Positions 56,613 through 64,000 of a stretch of DNA of 64,000 nucleotides are shown here, piece by piece. The position numbers and the translations under genes are program-made. The number at the start of each line of letters is the position of its first letter. The first letter of the stretch is position 1. Source of the stretch: Bimastos eiseni (taxonomy: Eukaryota > Annelida > Clitellata > Crassiclitellata > Lumbricidae); assembly GCA_959347315.1 (NCBI GenBank), contig OY365818.1, forward strand, positions 7,027,805 to 7,091,804. The letters are read 5' to 3'. The notes beneath the pieces were generated by a model. That model was not told where the DNA came from. It did no database searches and worked only from the letters and a program-made list of their open reading frames with translations.

Positions 56613-57763
56613 CTACAAGCAACAGCAGGAAAATGTATTATCTTGCTAGCATCATTCACATTTAAACTTAGACCAATACATATTCTATTCAATTCGAGAC
56701 CAGTAAGCATTACACGTTCTTCGCCGACTGCCTATGATGAAAACTTTGAAAAGCAGATTATGCTCACAGCTTCCCATTTTAAAACATTAAACGGTTGTGT
56801 AGGCCTACTCTACTGGTATAGTTTCAATGTATACAGACTAATAATATAATAGCCGACTAATCTATCTCAATTCAATTCAGATAATTGTCCGTCCCTCATA
56901 TTAGGTGTAGAGATTTATGTGCCTGCCATTTGGCAATAAGTAATGACCTTGGTAACAGTAATACTGTCTGTATTCATAAAAAGAAGTTGAATAAACAAAA
57001 TAAGCCATTCCCATATTTTATTTCGAATTAAATCGTAAAAGACTGAAGGAAGCAGCACAATAAAAGAAAAACTTCAAGTAAACCCATTTACCATAACATT
57101 ATCTGTAGCTCACTAGTGTTCTCAGATCACATTAAGGCATTCTCGCTGCTTCGATCATTGTAACTACCAGTGGGTGGCATTATGAATGGCATAATATTTG
57201 ACCCTGTCATGTCAATGTCACCAGCACCAAAATCGTCATCACTTGAGTCGAAGTGATGTATAATTTACACCATATTCAGAATTGCCATAGGCGTCCTCAT
57301 CGTGTGTGAGGTGACAGTTAGACAGTATGATTTGCCAGAGCAACGTCTTGTCTCAAGCCAAACGTAATGGACAGAAGCTCAGACGTGCTATGACGCGTCT
57401 TTCTGTAGCCTATTCGTGTTAAACTTCCAATGATTAATACACCTGGAAAATCACAGAAAATATGTTGACAATGTGGTCTTTTTTACGTGAAAATCTTTTA
57501 CCTTTCTCCTGAATGACTTCTTATGCTTATATAAAAATTCGGGAGTAGAAAGCATGCGGCAACTTTCAATAACATATACAACGGCACCTTGTTCAGTATA
57601 AGATATCTCAGAACCTTTCAATCACAGGCCTAATGACGGTTGTAACGGTCTATGTTGCATTGCCTTCTCTCTGCAATTATTTTTTCTAAACCTTTGCGTG
57701 CGCAACACATTATGGTATAAATCAGGAATTTATATTTATTTTACCTAGAAAATGGATACCAAC

Positions 57764-57790
57764 CTTTTCTCCTCTATCGCCCCTTGACCC
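57764..57790 (-). CDS. Collagen exon, 3 Gly-X-Y triplets
   Basis: 27 nt with acceptor …gtattttgtttag and donor AAG|gttggt. GSR GDR GEK. Confidence 0.88.
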
Positions 57791-57799
57791 CTAAACAAA

Positions 57800-59255
57800 A
57801 TACATCTTTACAATATAAGCAAAACTGTTAATATAAGTGTGCATGTCAATTGGGGAAAAGACGGTTAGTTTAAAATTTACTATTTTAATATTTATTGAAG
57901 TGTGGGGATTCATCTTATTTAATTTGAAAACAGGTAGAGTAATTTTCTATCATATTTTAAAGACGCAAGCGTTTAGTCTAGATCAAGGTTAACATAAATC
58001 CTATAGCATGTTATCACCTCACTAGCGCTTAGCTGATAATCTTCCATATTATAATACGACATTCACTACTCCAAGGAACTGTGTAGTATACATAGCAAAG
58101 TAATTTTAGAAGATTATAGTTCCAAACAAGATTAATCCTCATTGAAATTAGCAATGCTGATCGGCCATTACAATGTACAGCCTTCTGTTTTCTTTCTGCC
58201 TTCTCAGTCCGTTTGTGTTCTCGTCTGCTTGTTTTTCTTTTGGTCTGTCTGCTAGTCTGTCTGTCTGCATTACTCATCTTCCTTGTCATCTTCTCTGTGC
58301 AATGAAATCTCCCTATAGTTGTTGTTTGGTGTGTAAGCCTATCTTTCTCTATCCAAAATGCATTCAGTGCATCTAAGCACCAGGCAGCTGAGCACCAGAA
58401 TCCAAAATATTGAATAAAAAAACATCAGACATCATCACTCGTCCGAACGCTCAAGTTTCAACAATCTGATCACTCTTTCAAAGACGATAGTATAAATTAT
58501 TAGTATGCTTAATTAACTGGAACTATTAAGTATCTTCACGCAACAGATAATTATTTGTTAATTGTGATAGTTAAGTGGAATAAAATTGAGCAAAAATACG
58601 AGAGCAGCCGCGAAGTTGCTAAGTACATCCTTTAGTTTGAAACTCAATAGTATCCAATTCATCGTTCAACGAAGCTAGGAACAACACGAGTAAATGATAA
58701 CAGACAGAACAAATTCCGGAATAATTTTTGCGAAAAGTGGAGTTAATGACTGCAGACAATTAAATGTTAAATTATTGACTTTGAATCCGCATTATGCACT
58801 CAAAAATAAGAGATTAATTTTACTTTCGACAAGAAGTTAAGACTTCAAGAGAATTCGCTGAGAAACTCTGCAAGCATGACTACACCGTGTCCTAAATGGG
58901 ATTCATATTCTCATGCGACCATTTAAATAATGATAGGGTATCGTCGCTGGACTTGGAGGAGGTCATTTCTTTGACCTGATCACTAGATGAAGTGTTAGCA
59001 ACTTCATTTCTCGGAATTAGCATACAAGAGAAGTTTAGCAACAACTCAAGTCTCATCTTCACACCGAGAATCTCCGGTAATCATGTGCCTATTTTCTCAT
59101 TTTGAACAAATGACCTCTTGAAAAACTCTGGGATATAAACCGTCAACATCTGGGTCGATCGTCCAATGCTCTAGCATCTTAATCATCGAGCCCACCAATT
59201 AATGAACCTAAATATATTAATATTTTATGTTTACGCTCGTGGTGTGTATACACAG
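57800..59255. other. Collagen intron, nothing recognised
   Basis: No Gly-X-Y block, repeat family copy or RNA gene seen between the exons at 57764 and 59264. Confidence 0.6.
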
Positions 59256-59263
59256 CTACTCAC

Positions 59264-59299
59264 ACTGTCTCCTTTCGTTCCATCGAGACCAATCGGACC
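59264..59299 (-). CDS. Collagen exon, 4 Gly-X-Y triplets
   Basis: 36 nt with acceptor …ttttttag and donor AGT|gtgagt. GPI GLD GTK GDS. Confidence 0.92.
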
Positions 59300-59339
59300 C
59301 TAAAAAATTAAAAACACACTCTTATATGTGATCCATCTT

Positions 59340-59540
59340 CTATTCAGTCAAGTAAGACGTTGGTAAGTTAGTGAGTAAAGCATGCAGGTAGGCAGAGATG
59401 AAAGAAAAGTAGGTAGGTAGGTATAAAGAGAGCAGAAAGGAAAGAAAGATGGAGGTGGTAGGGAGGTAAGTAAGTCTAGGTAGGTTGGTGTGCAGAGATA
59501 ATAAGGTAGGTAGTGCGGTACGTAGAACAGTAGGTAAAAT
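59340..59540. repeat. Degenerate (GTAG/GGTA)n tract
   Basis: Interrupted 'gtaggtaggtaggta' and 'aggtaagtaag' tetramers over about 200 bp within a collagen intron. Confidence 0.7.
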
Positions 59541-60073
59541 AGGAAAGGAGGGAGGCAGAAAGGTAATAAGAATGCGAGGTAGTCAAGTATTTCAGCAAAC
59601 TAAATAAAAAATAACTTGACAAATAAGCAAATAAGTACTCGCACAAGCCAGCATCTAAATAAATAAAATAAGTAATCATGTCACACCTTTAGTAAGTAAG
59701 TGAGTAGTCGGCCAGGTATTCAATCATTCATAGATCAAGAAAAGCGAATGAGTCGGCGCATGATGCCCCAGGAAAGCAAGTATATGCATGTAAGGATTTC
59801 AGCGAGTAGGTGACCCTAGTTAACCAGTAAGTCAGTAGGTGAATAAGAAAGTTCTATCGTCAAGTATATGAAGCAGTTGAATAATAGAAAACGTAAGCCA
59901 GTAAGTGTGGAGTGATTGAACAGCCAGATCTATAGCCACCCAGTCAATCAATCCGTTAATCCCGAAAGCTCCATCAGCAACCATCACGAAGAGTTACCGC
60001 CAAGTGATGGTGCCACCCAGTGATGAATAATGGCGATGAGGTAGAGGCTCCTCTTGAGCACACACAAACTCAC

Positions 60074-60109
60074 CGGGAATCCGGGATATCCGCGAATGCC
60101 TTTTGGTCC
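60074..60109 (-). CDS. Collagen exon, 4 Gly-X-Y triplets
   Basis: 36 nt with acceptor …gctcttttcctcag and donor CCG|gtgagt. GPK GIR GYP GFP. Confidence 0.93.
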
Positions 60110-60539
60110 CTGAGGAAAAGAGCAAAAAACGTATCCCAGGGTACAATCAATCACTTTGTTTAGGTCTATTTCTAACCAAGTATGTTCATTAGCGTGTCTG
60201 CTTGTTTGTACTTTCCTGTCAGGCTTGGCATATTATAGGCATGCGTGGTTTGCGGGAGGTACGCGGACTCCACCCATGGATTGCCAGCTCTTCTGAAAGT
60301 ACTGGTGGTTATTATGGCTTCCTCCAATATCTACGTCTCTGATCTGCGAGCTCGATGGAATTCGTTGGCGCCTGTATCGTGTATAAACCTTCTCGGAGAA
60401 ATTTCCACGTCACTGTTATGTTTTCTACGTAGGAGCCACTGGAGCCAGTCTTAGACTCTCAGTAGGTCTAACTGTTGAATCGTTAGAAGGTGTTGTAATT
60501 AAAATACGATCTATTTATTTTTCCACGTAATAATTATAT

Positions 60540-60680
60540 AGCGCCCCTTCAAGATACTCATTCAGAAGCGCTCAAGACACAAACCCGACCATTGAGTCTT
60601 GAAAAATTTATTGATAGAGCTAGACAGGTCCCGCGGGAGAGAACGCAGATCAGAGGTGAGGCCATTCCAAACGCTGGATA
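60540..60680 (-). repeat. Family B repeat, inverted, intronic
   Basis: 'tatatagcgccccttcaaga', 'cagaagcgctcaagacacaa', 'cccgaccattgagtcttg' in the order of the 34105 copy. It lacks the tetranucleotide tail. Confidence 0.6.
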
Positions 60681-60946
60681 TTCCAAACACTGGCTCCCAC
60701 AATTGAGTTAGGAAACACAATGATGTTGTAATTGACATGCGAAGTAGGCGTAACTACAAGGCTAGTTTTCAATTCAGCAGTTGAGGCACAATAAAGTAAC
60801 GTAAGTGACGTTGCGACGCTTTGAAGCGTTAATTAAGTTAATTACGTTGTTTTAATTAACTTACCTAACCTAATCGGCCTCAGCGCATATCTAATAGGAT
60901 CTGTTGCTGCGCTAATTCAGGCAGATTAGATGAAACAAAGACTTAC

Positions 60947-61021
60947 TGGGGGTCCTGGTGGGCCTGGCTTTGCACCCCAACGATGCTCCGTCAAGTAGTT
61001 TGGAATATCTGCCGGCTCTCC
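60947..61021 (-). CDS. Collagen exon, NC linker then GPPGPP
   Basis: 75 nt with acceptor …aaaatttcaacag and donor CCA|gtaagt. GEPADIPNYLTEHRWGAKP, then GPP GPP. A 19-residue non-collagenous linker rich in aromatic residues between two triple-helical blocks. Confidence 0.92.
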
Positions 61022-61494
61022 CTGTTGAAATTTTATGGATTAAACATCGTAAGCCTGTTTTTATATAATTATGTCTTAAATCGGCGCAATGAAAAAAACC
61101 CGCTGCAAATCTTTACATTTTCAGACACATACACATATAATCATAATTATATAATACATAATTATATTGATATAACATATAAGCGCAAACATGCCAGTAT
61201 ACTGCATGCATACAGTTTACCTTACACCACCATCTCTTGTAGACTCCCGAAACTGACGTCTATCTGTATGGCTGATCATTGGAAATCAAATTTTAAGCAG
61301 CACAAACATACTTACACTAGGGCAATCATTGCTTAATTTTAAAGCCACATAGAATTAACAAGAAATTAAACGGAAATATTTAACAGTCGTGTACTTAGCA
61401 TACTCACTGATTAACTTACCAACTCATGCCACCCACATGAAAAAATGACTACATAGCGCCATAACAAAATAACAAATAGATAATTAGTTAAATA

Positions 61495-61736
61495 TATGTT
61501 TCAGGCAATGTGTGAAGCAGTAATTTTGTAAAATGCCTGATTTTTTTACACTTTAGACAATATGTAAAATCATCCATTTACGGTTATAGTTGGAGTTAGG
61601 GTTAGGGTCAGGGTTAAGACTAAGGTTATGGTCAGTGTAGAGTAAGTGCAATGTTATGGTTAGTGTAGGGTTATGGTTTCACAAATTGCTTAGGCATTTT
61701 ACAAAATACATAGTTTCATACATTGCCTGTAACATA
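61495..61736. mobile_element. Foldback element with TTAGGG-like interior
   Basis: The 46-bp arms 61495-61540 ('caggcaatgtgtgaagcag', 'ttttgtaaaatgcctga') and 61691-61736 are inverted copies with few mismatches. The interior holds 'gagttagggttaggg' at 61593 and further degenerate GGTTA/GGGTTA units to about 61680. It is intronic. No clear target duplication. Confidence 0.8.
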
Positions 61737-61787
61737 CTTATATAAATGATTCAGTGAGAGTTACCAAAGCAATCAACTTGACTACTG

Positions 61788-61887
61788 CTTGCTCTTCAGC
61801 AATGCCAGTCCCAAGCCTGCATAAAGGAGGCGAGTTACGCTAATGGTTTTTGTTATCACAGAGTGTCGTTGAACTGCAACTACTACT
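61788..61887 (-). repeat. Dispersed repeat family A, intronic
   Basis: 'agcaatgccagtcccaagcc', 'taaaggaggcgagttacgct', 'gttatcacagagtgtcgttg', 'aactgcaactactacta'. Starts about 50 bp after the foldback element. Confidence 0.8.
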
Positions 61888-62820
61888 AAAATAAGCTGCA
61901 TTTGTGAACCAGATATTGGGTTCACATCTTGGAAATGGATCGTCGATGCTATAATCGCATCCACCACAATCTCGTACTACTCGGTTCGTAAATGTCATGA
62001 CGCATGAATGCAGAGTTCAGCTTCTCCCTCTCTTCCCCTTCCTACTTTAGTAGGGACGGTACTGTATCCAACCGGCAGACCATTCGAGAAATATTATCCT
62101 AAGATAATGGTCTCTGGCTTCGATATAAAGCGAACAGCTGTGCGATGTGTTTTCAGAAGTTCCGTGACTATTTCCTAAATAAATATCGATCGCATGGTAT
62201 CTAAATACATCGGCTGCCTATTGTGCGGAGGGGGAAAGATGGCTCGACATTGGAACAGCTGTTCCGTTCTGTCTATGGGCTTTGCCTGATGAAAGACTCT
62301 CCGTCGGTGTTCCTCGTTAAGACCGTGACTTTAAGTAAGCCATCACTGTGAGTTCGAGCCATGGACTTATTGCAGTGGGTAACCAGTTAACAGCGCTGAT
62401 AGCTGAGTGAAGTTAATTATACTTGGGCTGCGCAGTTTCGCTGAAGTTTCAAAGTCTAAGAGTCAATGGAGAACAGCGTCGATGATTTTGATGTCACTAC
62501 TGACGAGTGTCCTTTAACCGAGGAGCACTCCTATATACTAAAGTACTGTCGAAGAAAGCATAGGCTGTATATAATGGCATATCTTGCATTGTCTGGCATT
62601 AACTTACTCTAAATGATGCTACTTTACTCTACATTTCATTACTACCCTATTATAACTTATTTTGCCTGACTACAACTAACTTAACTCATCTCGAGTGCTA
62701 AGCGTATCATAAAGACTCATCATGAGAAGGAGACGATCTTACTTACTTAACGTTCTCACTTACCTCTCATTGCTTTAACTTATCTTATACAAAACAACTA
62801 TAATATCAAATAATAGCAAT

Positions 62821-62837
62821 GATAAAAATAATAATAA

Positions 62838-62868
<31 letters not shown>

Positions 62869-62920
62869 AATGACAATAATAAGCCGAATAATAAAAATTA
62901 TAATAATAAAAATAATAACC
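62821..62920. repeat. (AAT)n trinucleotide tract, intronic
   Basis: About 100 bp of AAT with AAA and GAC interruptions, ending 20 bp before the next collagen exon donor region. Confidence 0.92.
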
Positions 62921-62940
62921 ACATTTAGTCTTGTTCCTAC

Positions 62941-62967
62941 CTTATGGCCTTTAAATCCTCTATCACC
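62941..62967 (-). CDS. Collagen exon, 3 Gly-X-Y triplets (most 5' seen)
   Basis: 27 nt with acceptor …atgttctttcag and donor AAG|gtagga. GDR GFK GHK. The gene continues to the right; the membrane anchor and cytoplasmic exons are not in the window. Confidence 0.9.
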
Positions 62968-62974
62968 CTGAAAG

Positions 62975-64000
62975 AACATTAATTAAACCTTCAGGCATAT
63001 AGTTTTGACCACGTAAGAATATAATCTAGGCTCTATAGACCATGTTAGAAAGCACTTCGGTTATTCGATGTAAGGTTTCTAAGCCCCTAAATGGATAACT
63101 ATGGAAAACTAAATAACAAGTAAGAAATGAAATTTTTAAAAAATACGCTCCAAACTTTTAAATTCCCAGATACATACATAATTTATATAATCATATATAG
63201 ATATACACATGCAAGCAAATAATACTAGATGTGAAAGAATCAGTGGTTGTGGTTGCAGGTGACCGCTCATTTCGTAGCAGTTCATTTCGTAAGGTTAAGG
63301 ATTCAGAGGGTCGGTTAGGCTCAGATTATGCGTCATGAAGGTCGGTTAGAATCAGGGTTAGGGTTTTAAAAATGCGAAGAAACGAACGGCGTCGAAATTA
63401 AATGCGACGAAATGAAGTGCGACGAGCTAAATGCGACGGAATGAACTGCGACGAAATTAAATGCGACGAGATGAAGTGCGACGAAATGATCTGAGACGAA
63501 ATGAACGGGAACCTGAGTAGCAATAGTTGTAAAAAGAGGACATAAAACGGATTCGGTGGACAAAGGTAGACGCATTAGATGCTACTTTCAATTCGTACTC
63601 CGTAATAAAGTATCTCCTAAGTAACCAAGTCACAATGGAACGCTGTTTACGAAGTCAATTGATACTTTTAATTATAATGTTGCTAGGCATCTATTGAGAC
63701 AATCAATTGCACATTCATAATCTCGCACAGTATATTATTGATCTGATGATCCAACTCTTCGCAGAAAATACTCTTTATCAATAACATACACACATAATCT
63801 CTCACAAGAAATATTCTTCATGATGGGCCTATACTTTGTAAGATTGATTCTCTTCAACAAGCGCATGTAAACCCATCAAAGCTGCCGTTGAATAAAAGCC
63901 AGCTGCACAATGTAATAATAAACGGATATTTTCCAGAAGTTAGCTTAGCCTGTAGGACATGAGAGTACATGAGGCGTGAGACCAAAAGGCAGAGCACGAC
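62975..64000. other. Collagen intron (5' continuation)
   Basis: No further Gly-X-Y block to the window edge. It contains a TTAGGG-like stretch and a minisatellite (next entry). Confidence 0.5.
63340..63505. repeat. GCGACGAAATGAA minisatellite beside TTAGGG-like stretch
   Basis: 'ggttagaatcagggttaggg' precedes about eight variants of 'tgcgacgaaatgaa' in 17-19 bp spacing (63376-63500). The matching 'tcatttcgtagcagttcatt' (complement motif) lies upstream at 63267. The minus-strand frame of HFVA/HLVA repeats is an artefact. Confidence 0.8.

Larger units (their letters stand above)
28745..62967 (-). other. MACIT-type collagen gene (XIII/XXIII/XXV-like), 5' end beyond window
   Basis: One minus-strand gene of at least 34 kb with 32 coding exons placed by sight plus a probable terminal exon. 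Every exon is a multiple of 3 and phase 0 on both sides, and nearly all start with a Gly codon. Acceptors and donors are GT-AG except one GC-AG. The 686 residues read consist of Gly-X-Y blocks interrupted by non-collagenous modules, ending in [16 protein letters not shown], a C-terminal motif I associate with membrane collagens XIII, XXIII and XXV and their invertebrate relatives. Such proteins are type II, trimeric and linked to adhesion and synapse or junction organisation. The cytoplasmic tail and membrane anchor must lie beyond 64 kb. Introns hold repeats listed separately. The main alternative is another short-chain, non-fibrillar collagen; no fibrillar C-propeptide or collagen IV NC1 is present. 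Confidence 0.8.

Noticed and set aside
63366..63575. Open frame with HFVA/HLVA repeats
   Set aside because: Product of the GCGACGAAATGAA minisatellite; no splice or start support.

Overview
This is intron-rich animal nuclear DNA. The evidence is spliceosomal exons with GT-AG borders, a collagen built from short in-phase Gly-X-Y exons, eukaryotic nuclear tRNA genes with pol III T-runs, hAT-type terminal-inverted-repeat elements with 8-bp target duplications, many dispersed short repeats and abundant microsatellites. I infer a marine invertebrate, possibly a deuterostome, but the sequence does not fix the species.

Layout. 1-4.6 kb holds only repeats, including a 163-bp hAT-type element. 4.6-5.7 kb starts a tRNA cluster (Arg-ACG, Gly-GCC, Gly-GCC, plus strand) that resumes at 13.2-15.6 kb (a mismatched Gly-GCC, a tRNA-Phe relic and Trp-CCA on plus; Gly-GCC and Arg-ACG on minus). 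Between them, 7.2-12.7 kb on the plus strand carries a six-exon gene I can read through to its stop and poly(A) signal. It encodes about 331 residues with an N-terminal membrane anchor and a helical, TPR-like domain, and I do not recognise the family. 17.4-25.1 kb on the minus strand holds three putative exons: one long hydrophilic first coding exon and two terminal exons, each encoding two membrane segments. 25.1-28.7 kb is repeats and unassigned DNA.

28.7-63.0 kb and beyond the right edge is one large minus-strand gene, the main content of the window. It encodes a collagen of the membrane-associated interrupted-triple-helix type (MACIT; collagen XIII/XXIII/XXV-like). I placed 32 coding exons, 2058 nt or 686 residues, every one a whole number of codons and nearly all starting with a Gly codon. 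A probable terminal exon adds two residues, a stop and the 3' UTR. Triple-helical stretches are broken by several non-collagenous modules, and the C-terminus carries a Cys-containing motif I associate with MACITs. The N-terminal cytoplasmic and transmembrane exons are not in the window.

The most noteworthy structural observations are four hAT-type miniature elements with 8-bp target duplications (two in introns of the unknown gene), a foldback element with a degenerate TTAGGG interior, an eleven-copy dispersed repeat family, a perfect 28-bp intronic hairpin, an 18-nt collagen microexon, a GC-AG collagen intron, and paired cytoplasmic-tail/two-TM exons of unknown function. I saw no prokaryotic features and no CRISPR array.
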